Shown piece after piece: positions 15,401-30,400 of a stretch of DNA of 64,000 bases; the first letter of the stretch is position 1, and the number at the start of each line of letters is the position of its first letter. The position numbers and the translations under genes were made by a program. The DNA lies in contig OY727093.1 in NCBI GenBank assembly GCA_963402885.1, forward strand, positions 8,195,501-8,259,500. Reading direction: 5' to 3'. Under the pieces are notes generated by a model. The model saw only the letters and a list, made by a program, of their open reading frames with translations. It was not told the DNA's origin and ran no database searches. This stretch comes from Antedon bifida. Taxonomy: Eukaryota > Echinodermata > Crinoidea > Comatulida > Antedonidae.

Positions 15401-18400
15401 GGTATATGCAATTACAATAATTTATTATATGTAATAAATGCTTTACCTTCTTTTACTTTCAAATTGTCTTCAAGTTTGTTTAATTCACTGAAATAATCAA
15501 TTTCAATAATAATATTTACAGATTACAAATTGTTCAAATAGCAAAGAAAAAGATATTGGCAAATACAAACAGTGAAAGTGGTTTGTGTAAATTGACTTTA
15601 AGAAATTTATAATTTCTGAATGAGGGGCTAATAACCTTTGCTTAAAGATTAATTGAAGTAAATTAAGTATATGTAAACACAATATAATTATAATATATTA
15701 TAATTACAGTTTAACTACTTACATTTGTTGTTGGTCAAGTTGATTTTCCAACTGTTGTTTATGCTGAATTTGCTGTTGCAGTGCGTGGGCTGCCGTCTGA
15801 GCCTCATCCTGCACACTAGCAAACTCTGCATTACATTTATCAATCTACAACAAATGAAGGAGTGGGTAGAAAACAACAAATTGGAATGTAATTATGTACA
15901 TATGTAAACGGAGAAGGAGGTAGGCAGAAAACAACAAACATTTAAATGCAATTATGTACATATGTAAACGGAGAAGGAGGTGGGTAGAAAACAATACATT
16001 TTTAATATAATTATGTACATATGTAAACAGAGAGGGAGGTGGGTAGAGAACAACTATCTTATTTACATAACTTTACAGTAAAGAATGTCACATAAAGTTT
16101 GATAGTGTTGACAGAGCTTTAGAAAGGAAAACAAAGGACTTACCTTTTCATCTAAAATGCAAATATTATCATTAGCTTTTGATAATGCTGAATTTAACCT
16201 ATCGTTTTCTTGTCGTAGTGATTCCAGATCTGGTTGTGACTCTGGTTGCTTTTGTAAAAGCAAAAGTGTTTCTGAATGTCTTTTTATCATCTTGCCATTT
16301 TCATCTATAAAATAAGTTTTGTTTAAAAAAAAATAAAGGTGAGTATTCTGGTGTGGATTTAGGCAGAGGCTTAACAGGCTTTAGCCTCCCCCTCCCCCTC
16401 CCTAAAATTCAACAGCCATGTCATTTTTAAATAAATAATGACTATTTTCTGCAACCGTCTTCGATCATTTTTATCATTTATGAAATATTTAGTCCCCAAC
16501 ACCTCCCCCACCCCCACCACTAATCTATAATGCTGGATCCGCCCTGTTATTTAAATAAAAATAATAATTATGATATAAACCATTTTTTGGATCACGTGGT
16601 AATGGTGGTATTGGGCAAATATTGTTTAAATTGTTTTTAATTAAAGATTTATGATTACAAATATGATATTCAACATTTCTAATAAAAAACAATTTCTAGG
16701 AAATGTTTGTAATCTGTTAACAGAGGTATTCATTCATTCAAGTATATTCATATTAATGATTACGTATATCATGGAGAATGTCTATATGTTCTCTAATTGG
16801 AAAGATATTTATTTCAAAGAAGACATAAAATCTACTGTAAAAGAATAGAGAGAGAGATTGATAATTAAACAATGACTTATACCTCTCAGTTTCTTGATGA
16901 TTTGCCTTAACTTTGCAATTCTATAAAAAAAAAGGTAAGCATTGAATATATTTAGTACCAATTTTATTCATTTGTGGAAATTTAATATGCCTTTTGGTCA
17001 AAATGAATAACTATTATGTGACATTAAAATGGAAAATTTAACAAAAACATTAAAAAGGGGGACAATATATATATTGCATACATTTTTTTATATATACAAG
17101 TTCTAGAGTGCGTATTACAGAATATATCGTATATAAAGGATTTGCTATCAAAATACAACAATTAACAACAATAAAAACAATCCAAATACAGCAATACCTT
17201 CCTTCTGATTCAGACTTTTCACTGGCAAATGACGTCACATATTCTAAAAGTGCGTCAACATCTGCATATAGAGGGTTCTCAGGCAATATCTACAAGGACA
17301 AAACATTATATTACATAAATGTTTACTCATTTAACTTGGCATTAACATTATGAAGTAGGTTATATTTTACATCTGTGTTGCTACCGCAAGCTGTCGAGCA
17401 AAGAAAATGAGAAACAATTTAGGCACTGTAAAAATAATACAGAGACTCTGTTCCGTAGTACTGTAGCGGTTTCATCGCTGTTGGTTTTGGAATGAATAAA
17501 AATTTTAAAAATTACTAAAAGGATCTGTTGTTGTACCTGATTGTCTGTGTGTCCCTCATCAACAAATGCTTTCTGTTCAAGTATGTTATGAATCTGCTGT
17601 TTAATAGAATGTTCCCTCTTCTTCAACTCGGAAGTAAAATTGTTAAGTTTTCCATCACCTATACTAAACAGATAGTCATCATCCTTACCACTTTCAATTG
17701 GTGTTCCACAGAGTGGGGATGGTAGATTACTTTCCTGACTCACCTAAAAAAAAAATCAATTGTGATATGATTGTATGTCAAAGATTTTATCCTACACAAT
17801 AAACTTGTTTTTTTCAATATGATATGCAGTAGAACCCCTAATTTGGTCACAATTGGGACCCATAATGTCCCCTTAATATGAGTGTCTCCATACATTACCC
17901 CCCGTTCATTATTTCATATGTGTCCCTTAATAGGAGTACCCCTTAAAAAGTGGGGTTCTACTTATAGGCGTAAGGCAAGAGGCATACAGGTAGGCCTCTG
18001 GTTTAGCACTTCTAAAGGACCCTCGAACACTGGCTAGTTGCAGGGGGCCCCTGGGTTTAGCCAGTAAGCACTCATAGCACTTGTTATGCTACTGGTTCTA
18101 CACCTAATTTTTAAATTCTGTTTTATTTCATCAATACTCTACAGTGAAACAATTCACAAATTGACCAGCTTATATGACATCAAATTAATGTATTCTAAAA
18201 ATCAACATTTAATTTGTTTATTTTTTTGTCTAAATTAGGTTGCTTTTGTAAAATGTATAATATTGCAATTCATCCTTTTATCATATTTATAGCAAAAAGG
18301 CAAGACTATAAAAATATATGTTATATTAAATTAAATATTACAAATATTATTAAAATTAGACAAATTGAAGCGAATCTGTGGTTAATCATGTGATTTAAGG

Positions 18401-21400
18401 CATTTCTCGTTGCCAGTTAGGTAGGTGTTGAGACTTCTTAAACAGGAAATTGAAAGCATAACTAATAGGCAAGCTGTCAATGGCGATAAGCGGCTATTTA
18501 CAAGTAAATTTATAATCAGTAAAAGGGGTACTGGGGACATACAGCAACTAAATGGAGCTATATATTTTCTCTAGTGTACAGAAATGCATTTCACCAGATT
18601 AAAAAAGATAACATATAAAATCCTTTATGGTTGTCTGTCTTTATGTAGCAGTGTTTTTGTACAAATATTCCGGTTTGGTTAGACTTTGGCATATAATAGG
18701 TACCGCAGGGAAAAACTTCATTTTACAATTTTGTTTAGCAATATTGCTAATCAAACTAGCAAATCAATTAATTTATGATGTCAGGCTTATTAGTCTATCA
18801 CTGTTGTTTTGCAATTTACAAAGCAAAGCATAGTTACAAAAAGGCCATAAACATATCAAATCCCATTAAAAAATGCTGAGGCATTTTGATGACGTTGAAA
18901 CTGCCAAATGGCTTTACATTTATTTAATATAAAACATCAATTAATTTTACATTACATTAACTTCTAATGACTGTCATTAGACATTGCATTCATTAATTAT
19001 GATCTGTTAACCGTTGTTTCTCTTTGTAGAAAATTACTTGTTTTTTTCAAAATTATGATTAGTGCATGTTTTCATGTTTGTCTCTTGCTATGTATTATTC
19101 AATATCCCCATCTTGAATGAGACGTCATACCACTATAAGCATGTAATAGTTGAACAGTAACCTGCATATATGCAAATACTAATAATTAAATTTGATCTAT
19201 ACAGGGGTTTACTTGGTCCTAAAGTTGTCCCTCTTAATATGAGTGTCCTCTTCATATGGGTGTCCTCTGAATAATAATAATAGTTCATTCTTATATAGCG
19301 CATATAAGCAAGCTCTCAATGCCCTGAACATTATTACCCCAGTCATTTTCTGATCAAACACCTATGGACACATACTCCCATATATGCAGCTAGTAATCAG
19401 TGCAAAGTTGTGTCTTAATCTAACCGGGTACCCATTTATACACCTGGGTGGAGAGAGAATAGGGGTTGACCATGTGTTAAACCTACTGCCCCTTATTAAT
19501 TTCACAGAAAAGTTTCTCCTTAATAGGGGTGTCCCAAAGAAGGGTTTCTACTGTAATTGAACTGAAATATGAACAACATGCCTACTCTTTATTAATTGAG
19601 TTAAAAAAAGTTTATCCTACTAACCAAACATTTGAGCTCGGAGTGCAAGCTTCTAACAACAGGGACAACCCCTTTCTGAGGGGTACTCGTATTGATTGGT
19701 GTCAGAGAGCCTCTTTCAGTATAATCATCAGTGACATGTTCTTGCGATTGAAACACCATTAGTTCTTGCTTAATCTCAAGAATCTGATTCTCTAGCTGGA
19801 TCTTCTCTGTTTTGAGTTTCTAGATTCACAATAAAATTAGTAAAGAGTACGGTAATAATAAAGTGTAGTTTATGATAATTATTAATACAGGTTTATTACC
19901 TTTGGGACCCAAGAAAATGTCCCTAATAGAGGTACCCCTCGCAACGTAGTTAGCTATAGTGTTCAAACATATATTATAATATATATAAAGTGTCCCCTTA
20001 ATAGAAGTGTCCTCTGAATAGGGATGTACCAAAGGAAGGCTTCTAATGTGATAAACTCATAAAAACAATTGTTCTAGAATAAAGATAGTTCTAATATTGC
20101 CTCCCTCAATTTTCCAACCAAATATGAAAATATATTGAATGTTCAGTACTGAAGGAAGATAATGCTTATGGAAAAATAAGAAATTTTAATATTTAAAAAG
20201 TTAAAAAAAAAAAGGGAATATGAATAGTGTACAGTAGTATAATAGATAGAAAGAATAAATAATTGGAATAGGCAGACGACGGTGGGTGGATAGACATTTA
20301 AGAGACAAAAGCTGAAGTTTAAATAAACATACAAAGGCCTATATAATAGCTTTAGATGACAAGTGTATGTGAATATGCAATTATCAAAGGTAAAGTATAA
20401 AGGACAAATGTCTTGAAATGATATATTATTATAGCTAAGATAAAGGAAGCTATAGAGATAGAATTAAAGCTCAAAACATGTCAAAACTCATGGAATGTAT
20501 CTACAATATAACTGCTATAAATTAACCATCCAGATATGACTATAGTTTGAATCCCTGCCCTCCTCCACAGCACCCCTGCAAACTATCCTGCAAGCCTAAT
20601 ACAATCATTTATTCTCAATGATTTTAGTATTTTAATCTAATTAAATATCCTCAAAAACAATGTGGATATTTTGAATTTAATCTTTATTTTAAATTAAGTT
20701 CAAATTTTGTCGGATAAGCTTATGTTGGCTGAAGCACTATCATTATTTTTGTATTAGTATAGTATTTAAAACATGTCCATTCTGTTGTTGTTGCTGTAAA
20801 ATAATGGATTTAGCTCTAATTTCATCAAATACTGTAAAGAAATTAATAGTCTAATGGGTTACATAGGACTATTTATAAATAAAATTACAACATTAACAAT
20901 GCACCTTTACTCTTATTGGTTGGACCTCTTGGAAAAAATTATGTTAATAGTGATTATTACAGATTAACTTATGACATAACAACTTCGCTATTGTTATATT
21001 ATGAGAGAACTGTGATTTTATCCTTCAGGTAATAACTATACTTTTAAGCTCTGTCTACACCATCAAAAACAGTGTGATGTGCCCAAATATGGTAGTGATA
21101 TACTTAAATATGATAGAAATATGACATCATCATATACATATATGGGCACATCACTTTTTTTTTTGACACATAAAGTTTGATGATGTAGACAGAGTTTTAC
21201 TTATTGGTATGGCTTGTGATGGTTTTTAAAATAATATTCACTGTGCTTAACCAGACATTTCAAACTGAACTACACTATAACTGGCAATGTAAAAGAATGT
21301 AGAATCAATAACAACGTTATTGAATGGTGTTTATGGGATCCAACCTTACAATGGATCAAATCAATAAAAGTGATTTGGTTTTACATGTAAAATATTTGTC

Positions 21401-24400
21401 GTATAATATTAGGGAATAATAGATTAGTTGTAATTTTACATAACAAATAAGGAATATCATGTGACATCCTATATTGTTGAATTTAATAATAATAAGGTTA
21501 CATATTATAACATGGATATACAAGTATACAATTATCTCATTGCAAATATTTTCTTCATTTTTTTAATATAAATTTTGTTTAACATGGTACAGTAGCTTTC
21601 ATTTGGTGTTATTCTACAATTGCTGTTTTATAAAAAAATTATTTATTTATTATTTTCTATGAAACATACAGTCAAATACAAAATCAGTTTATTATTATTA
21701 TAATTTTCCAAAATAAAAAATACATTACTTTTTCTAATGCTTTAATAGTAGTATTAAAGAGAACTGGGAATAAATTGATGGGTTCAGTCATAGAAGTAAA
21801 GTTGATTTTAAAAATGTTTGTAAAAAGAAATACATACATCTTTTTCATTTTGTTCTTCGAGTAGAACTGTTTGTAAATCTTCACATTTCTGAACTCTCTG
21901 ATGAATAAAAAACAATATAACATACAGTACAATAGGAATTTAGAGTCATTTTTGATAGAATAATATTAATATCATATATAAATCATCCATTCTTTCTCCA
22001 GAAGATGTATACTTGTTGTGCAATGTGCTAGGCCTGAATATTTCACGATGGAAAACGTGCTGTCTGCCAAAATCTGAGTGCAAATTGTTACATGACCCAG
22101 CCTTTTACATACAAATTAATATGAAAGCGATTGATTAATTCAAGTATAGTAGGCAAATGGGTTTAATGTTTTGTATTCATTGAATGGGTTCACATTGTTG
22201 AATAGAACAGTTAATCTTTCAACTCAAAATAAAAAGAAAATATTATCCTAGAAAATATTATTTAAAAAAAATTTAATGTGCTATTATCACAAGCATTTTA
22301 ATGTTTAATTGGACCTTCATCATTCAAAACATTGCAGTATAAAAACATATAATATATGTTATGTAATGTTACCATATTACAGATAAATTTATTTCATCCT
22401 TTGCAGGAAATTATACCAATATAAAAAATAACACAATTACCTCAGATAGCTTCATCTCATGTTCTGTAAGGCATTCTTTAGTAGTCTCAAGACAGTTCTG
22501 TAAGAAGTTTATTATTAAACCATTAAAATACATTGTTACTATTAGGAATCTCACTGCTGGTAATAATCATGACAACAGTTTAAATGCACTATATTGTTAC
22601 AAGGCAGTCTATGGTAATTATTACTGAGTTTTGTTATGAGTTTGTAATACTGATAAATGACCATATTTGGAATGTTCTTCATATTAGTATTTTTATGCTG
22701 AATTACTATATTTTCCTGTTTTGTTTCACCCTAAACATGACCAAATCCAGTGTTCAAAGGGAAAAGTACATTTTTTAAATGCATTTCTATAGAAAATGAA
22801 TTGAACATATATTCGGTTATTACATTAACATTTCAAATTCTATATATTTATATTAAATCATTATAAATAGTAAGAAAGTTACTATCAATTGCATCAGATT
22901 TATGAGGATAGAGTATTTGATAAATTCAAAATAATAGGACAGCTTCAATGATATTATCCTAAATAGTATACTCTGATTACGGTCATAATGAGTCATTACG
23001 TATACATCTGCTGTAAATTGGTATATACAGCCAAAAAAACAAACTACATGAAATAAATAGGAAATTAAACAGGAAACATTAGAAGGATCTAATCAAAAGC
23101 TGCCTCATCTTAACTGTCATCTATATTAGAGAGAGAGTTTGGATGTTTGTTTTTGTTGTTACTGCATGAGATAGACGAACTAATCGTGCACATATTGGTA
23201 AAGACGAACTGAACCAAATCGGTCAACTATGTCTAGAGGATAGAATTTGCCAACTCAAACTTAATCATGTTCATAAGATTTTTTATGGAAAATCAGTACC
23301 TTATTTGACTGAAAAGTTTCAAAGAGTTTCATCTAACCACCATTATATGACTAGAAGTAGTGTCAATGGTTTTTCAGTTCCTAAATCTGATGGTCAAATA
23401 TCTAAAACGTTTTATTATACAGGCATAAAGGCATGGAATAACCTACCTCATTCCATTCAAGAAATAGAAAACAAATTTAATTTTAAGAAAAATGTTAAAT
23501 CACATTTCTGTTCTACCAAATAACTATATAAGTCAATCATAGTCTTTAATTTAACTTGTTTTTTATATTATTGTTATATTTACGTGTTTAATGCTATACT
23601 TTGTAATGTTTATATTTTTTATTTTAGATTGTAAAAGGATCCCAATGGAAATAAGCTGATAAGCTTTTTGGGCTATCCTGGAAAATCTTTTATAAATGTA
23701 TTAATGTCCGTAATTTATGTAAATCACTTTGCATGTATTTTTTATGATGATTTTCCAAATAAATTCAAATCAAATCAAATCATATTGAAATGTACTGGAA
23801 AGGTTTTAAACTACATTTTAACAATGTCTGTGGAGGGAGATGAGGGTTTTGGGGTAATGTATTATTAAAATGAATGGAATTGTACTGGGAATTCATTTGC
23901 TAGAAATTGGTATATACAGCCAACAAAACAAACTAGAGGAAATAAATAGAAAATTAAACAGGAAACATTAGGAGGATCTAATCAAAATCTGCCTCATCTT
24001 ATCCTCATCCTGTCATCTATATTATAAGAGAGTGCGTGTATGTTCGTTTTTTTGCTACTGCATGCATACATGTGAGATATTGAAATGTACTGGAAAGGTT
24101 TTAAACTAAACTTTAACAATGTCTGGGGATAGAGGTTTTGGGGAAATGTAGTATCAAAATGAATGGAATTGTACTAAAGAATTGTTTTTAGACTACATTT
24201 GAAAACTGCCCTGGAGAGTGGGTGGGTAAGAGTTGGTATCGCTCTAGGGGGCGGATATCTTTGCTTTAATAATATTTTATTTGTAATGTTAAAATAAAAT
24301 TCTGTGGCTTACTTGATTTTTTTGTTTGTCAATCAAGGACATTAGTCACATTGTTTATATTGCAGATTGTATTGATGGTGCGGGTCAGAATCAGAGCTTG

Positions 24401-27400
24401 ATATATTTAAACGATAAGTTTTATAAACATTATTTATTTACCATGTAATATTTGAGGGTTTCATCTGTTTTACTCTTCTGAGAATGAAGTTGATCCAACT
24501 CATGTTGTGTCTGTGACAACTGTAAATAGAAACAACAAAAAAGATGACATTGTCATTAAATTGCATTTCACAATTAACACATCTTCAATGAAAAACCTGA
24601 CTCTATTGTCCATATGGTTACGAGATAAAGTTTATTCTTATATAATTAATGATAAGAATAGATCATGTAATTAGATTGCACTGTTCTATACAAATACAAT
24701 GTCCTGGAATCTTACCAAAGATAGTATCTCACTCATAAACTCATTTATCAGACGAAAAAAAGAAAATAGGTAGATATTAATGATAACGTTTACTTTAATG
24801 TCTGTGTTCTCAGAAAGAAATAATGAGAATGTTGTAATTTAAAGTAATAAAAATCTCTTTTAGACAAGTCATTGCGATGCATACAAAATACCACTGACAA
24901 TTAATAAAATAAATCATAATCACCTCATCCTCTAGGTTTGTAATTCTTGTTTCTAGAACTTCTCTTTCATATTCCTATTGAATACAAAGAGTTTAAAAAT
25001 GCAAAAATAACAAAAAAACATTAATATTTATGTATTTGTAATGAGTACAGTAGTTAATGGACATTTTCTTAAAGACATTATAAAGATATGAAATATGAAT
25101 AATAAAAAATAAAGAAATTACTATTCATGCTGTTCACTGGGAATGCAATAGACATGTTGCAGCCATGTAATACATTTTAAGGAATTTTTAGTATAATTAG
25201 AAAAAAATGAACGAGACACTTTTTATGCCGTAGCAAATACTATAAAAACTCAATGGCAGTGTGCTCTAGGAATAAGGAATAGTTTAATTTAAAACAGGAC
25301 AAGAAAGGGTACAGTAGAGTTCCTCCTTTGGGACACATCTATTTAGGGGACACCCCACATGTGTCCCTAAAGGTCTGTCTACACTATCAAACCAGTTTGA
25401 CAGACAAAAAATAGTGATGTGCCCAAATATGGTAGTGATATGCTCAAATATGGTAGTGATATGACATCATCAAGTATGGGCACATCACATTTTTTTGTCA
25501 CATAAAGTTTGATAGTGTAGACAGAGCTTAAGCAGGGTTATACCGTCTATTGTCAATCCCCAAACAGGGGTTTGTATATGTTTGTATTAATGTATCGCGT
25601 CAAACCATCATATGGCTTTTAAGTCTCTTTCAGATGATTACATTAATACATCTTTCATCAAGTATCTCAGTTTATGCATTTATATCAAATTGTATATTTT
25701 TATGCTTACAGATATTTGTTTTCTAAAGTGAAGCAGAAATTCTATACTTACAAGGTGTTGATATTTATTTTGTATTTCTTTTTTGGCATCTTCAGTACTT
25801 GAAAGTGTTATTTTTAGTTCTTGATTTTCTTGCCGTACACAGAGGTTCCTTTGAGTTATCACTTGTGAACTGTGCATGAAAAGGTAAAGTGAATATTCAT
25901 TTAATTTATATTTGTTGACAATTAAAATAAGATTTGAATCTAAAACAAAAACATGAACATTGAGATTCAGATTCGATGACATCAGTAAAGCTCTGTCTAC
26001 ACTATCAAACTAGTTTGACGAAAAAGGTGTGATGGGCTTAAATACGGTAGTGATATGACGTCATCGTGTCCACATATGGGCAAATCACATTTTTTGTCAC
26101 ATAAAGTTTGATAGTGTAGACAGAGCTTAACAATACTAAATATGAAACGTAATTAATACCCTTTAATTTGTAGCTTAAGCTTTTCTAAGTCTGCTACTAG
26201 TTGTGAATTACTTTCCTCTGTAACTTCGAGTTGGCTTTTTAATTTGGCATTTTGTTCGGTCAATTTCCGGATTTGAAAATTCTGATCATCAATCTTATTA
26301 TGAAGATCGGCTGATTCTCTATGGAATAAATAATAAAATTTAAAAATACAAAAGAAATACAATCTTAACTACACTAAAAAGGACTAAAACAATATTGATG
26401 ATGAAAGTACCTATATGTCAAGCGGGCATGTAATTTATTATTTTCTATCGGCACGGTCGACCATGCACCTTGTTCCCTGTGTCAATATGACAACAGAAAC
26501 ATTATTATTTAAACTAATTTATACGCATTTTCAACCATTTCTATAGAAATAGCATTGTCTATTGATGGATTGTCTTTGATAAAGAAGTATAAAAAGGTTC
26601 ATAGTTTTATATTATGAGATGTGTAATATATAATGGGGGTTTGTAATGTATATGACACAAAATCAATAACATTATTTTAAAACCTGAGTGAAGTTCTCAT
26701 AAACAAACTGTATTTATCTCATCATTACATCATTACACAATTCTATGATCAATACAATAATCATAAAATGAGAACATTTTTATCAACTACTTTATATAAT
26801 GTAAAACAAATGACAGTATGTAATATTAAATTATATGCTCAGGTATATATTAATATTGTATTATATTCTATCAAAAGGACACAAAAAAAAACACAATTTC
26901 CTGCCATTGGGCACACACTGTAACACTTTAAACTAGTCTGAAATACATACTGTACATCTACACCAATATAACCACAGATATCATGTATGTTCAAAAGGTA
27001 CAAGTCAACTGTGTTTATTTGTTCAAACAATTACATATATAGAATAAACTGTATACATTGAATTCGAGAGTGAGTGCTTTTAATAATCAAAATAACAAGT
27101 TGAAAACATGTATTAGATATATGCACAAGTTTACACCTGTTAAAACAGGATGATTTCCTAATTACTTACTCTTCATTTAGCCACATTAATTGCCTATTAT
27201 TCAAAGATGCGGTATCATTATTTATGGTAGCCATGGTAAGATACAGTACCTGCAGTAGTATTCCTTATATGACTATTAGTATTATACACCTGTTAGAATT
27301 ACAATATATATATAATACACCTTAACCAGGTTTGAAATGTGGACACAGAGTCAAAAATGGTCTCACAGTTTCACAATATGAATACAGGCAACCACTGAAT

Positions 27401-30400
27401 TTGCAGAATAATCAGGTGGAATTGCAATGTCAATACACCTTTAAAAACTGGTTTGCAATGTGGACACAGGCTAAAAATGTTTATAGTATAAATTCTCAAA
27501 ATATAAACATCTTCACAGTATGAATACAGGCAATCACTGAATTTGCAGAATAATCAGGTGGAATTCCAATGTGAATACACCTTTAAACTGGTTTGCAATG
27601 TGGACACAGGCTAAAAATGTTTATAGTATTCTCAAAATATAAACATCTTCACAGTATGAATACAGGCAACCAAATTTGCAGAAAAATCAGGTAGAATTGC
27701 AATGTCAATACACCTTTAAACAATGTGGACACAGGCTATAAAATGTTTATAGTAAATTCTCAACATATAACATCTTAACAGTAGGAATACAGGTAACTCA
27801 TCAGATAGGAAAACACACTTTCATCAAACACAAGAAACAAACATTCTCTCAATGTGAACATGAGTATTCCAAATTAACAAGTCCTGCAGCAAAAGAAAAA
27901 ATTACAAGCGTTGTTTGCGATGAGTAGATCCAATGTGGTGCAGTGTCAGTTGACTCAATTATTTCAGCATTAGTTCTGTGCTACGTCACAGGCAGCACAA
28001 CAGGAAAACATGTGATAGTGAGAGAGCTTAATCAAATCTTAGTGTGTGTGCATTTAACGTTAAGGCCAGATTTTACCAATAGCAATGACAGAAAAAAGTG
28101 CTAAATATTTTCATAGCATGATGATAATTACTGTGATCATGGAGTATTGGAAAATGGCCAACAATGACAGTATTGATTTTATATTAACAGTTGTCTGTTT
28201 ACACTGAATACACATTTTGCAATAAAACAAAATAGCAAAAATAAAATTATATTATGTAGGTTTAATTACACATATCAATGTTTGTAGTCAAGGGGAGGGG
28301 GGAGGGTGTTGGGAGGTGGGTGATTAAAACAACATAATGTTTTTTGTTAATAACATTTATTTTGTTCACCAATGAAAACTAGGAGGAGCCCAAATGGAGC
28401 TGCGCTCCCTCTAGGGGAGGTAGAGGAGCATGATTTTAATTTAAGACCCGCCATGGCCTTGATAACAATCAAATATAATATTTTATGAAAGGTTGGTTAA
28501 GGTTTAGATTTAGTTCACTTTTTGTTTCTCTTTGCTTCATAGTTTCTGTTTGTCTTTTTCTCTGTTCTGTTTTTATAAGAGAAATTTTAAAATGAAAATG
28601 AAATAAGCATTTAACAATAAAGGCATCCTAAAAAAAATCAACACCTTATATAAAATCTTATACATTTTTAAGTGACCTGAAAATCTTATCACAAACATAA
28701 TGAAGTTTACTTTTAATTTAATTTTAATTACAAAGATTACTATATTATAAACCTTCCTTTGGCTTTCACCTTCCAGATTTGATCAGTTTTGGAATTTTCA
28801 TTTGCAAGATCCATGGACAATTATTATTGGCTATACAGCTCATATAGGAATCATTTTAAATTACTATACTGTACTAAAGTAACTACATTTTTAAAACATT
28901 AACTACATTTAATTTTAGTTTTTTTTCAATGTACTGTAGAAGTCAAAGAGTTTGAGTTTTTATTGAGTGAGTACAAATCAGGGTACATGCATTTTATCAA
29001 GTTTAATACATTTTTTTGTATAAAAAAATTATTTTATACTAATTGATGTTACTCTCTAAATGAATAAATTCTTATTTAATATTTACCCACAGCATTGTCA
29101 TTTTTTCAGTAATTTGCCTTTTTATACTATACTCTAATTTACCTGCCAAACTGAGTGCTGTTAATTTATTGTATTTTACCTATTAGGTTAAAAGCAATAT
29201 TTTAAAAAATTTGCCATTAAATTGGTGCACTGTATACAGTGTACATCATGTCAAGGAGGCAGAGTTTATAGCTTTCATTTTTTAATCAATATAAAATATT
29301 GATCAATGCTTGTGTAAGGTTATTTATATTACAAAATATTGTTTAATATAATAAGTTCAACTTAATCATAAAAAGGTCAATGAAATTTCATTTTTAAAAT
29401 TGCAAATACGACCTAAACTAGGCTCAAAATGTGATAATCAAATCTACAGAACTGTGTGCCAAACTCTTATGTTATCACTTGAAAAAAGGGGCTTTGGTAA
29501 ACATATACAAACATATGTCTTATAATGATAAAAGACTTATTCCCCTTTTACAATAGTGACCTAAAAACAAACCAGTGTCGTATCCAGATAAATTTCCTTT
29601 TTATCCAATTTAGTAACCCGGGAATGACATGGGTTGCTTGTATTTACACTGCCAAATGCTAACCTGTGTTAAATGTTCTTAATCGAAATATCGCCCTCCA
29701 ATGCAAAAAAGAGATACCATTGTAACAAAATTGCGACTAGCTGCAAGCCTTTCAATAAATATTGTTTTGCTTTAATAAAAACTAATTCAATTATTCTACT
29801 GTAGTTACTGCAGTAAGTACACTTTGTGTACTATTTAACCTGTTTTCTGTTTATAAAATATTTGTATATAACAGTGACTGCCTCATTGCACTTGTATTGT
29901 ACATTTGACAAACTAAAATCATACATTATTATTTCAGTGGCAATACATTTTAGTTTACAATAAAAAACATCTTACCCTTCAAGTAATGACATTTCTCCGC
30001 CGTTTCCCTCTAAACTGCCATAACTAAACATAGAAACATCAAGACCTAGAAATCAAAGGATGATTTTATTAACAATGTTATAATGAAAAAAGTTGCTTCA
30101 TTGAACGAAAAAGAAAAGACAGATTGACCAGTTTCGATTCTTATTATAGTCATAATAATAAAATAAGTGTATCTTTTCCATGGGTTAATTTTGTGCCGTT
30201 TACTGTATTAGTTTTATTGCACAATAAGAGTTCTATTTAATGATTCTAATTATGGTTCTATAGCACTATAGCTTTACTTGGTGAATGTCATATTTACAAC
30301 TCAACTTTGCCTCAATTACATTGTTCATTTGTATACTATTGCATATCAAGCTTGCAATAAATTAAAAGTGAATGATCAACTTATTAACAGTAATCGAGAT

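Noticed and set aside
15725-15907. Plus-strand ORF over a coiled-coil exon
   Set aside because: It is antisense to exon 15844-15723 and runs into the tandem array.
23305-23523. Stand-alone 72-codon gene
   Set aside because: The frame continues upstream without a start and matches a LINE reverse-transcriptase C-terminus.
27319-27800. CRISPR-like regularly spaced repeats
   Set aside because: The whole unit repeats, spacers included, in an animal intron; it is an ordinary tandem array.
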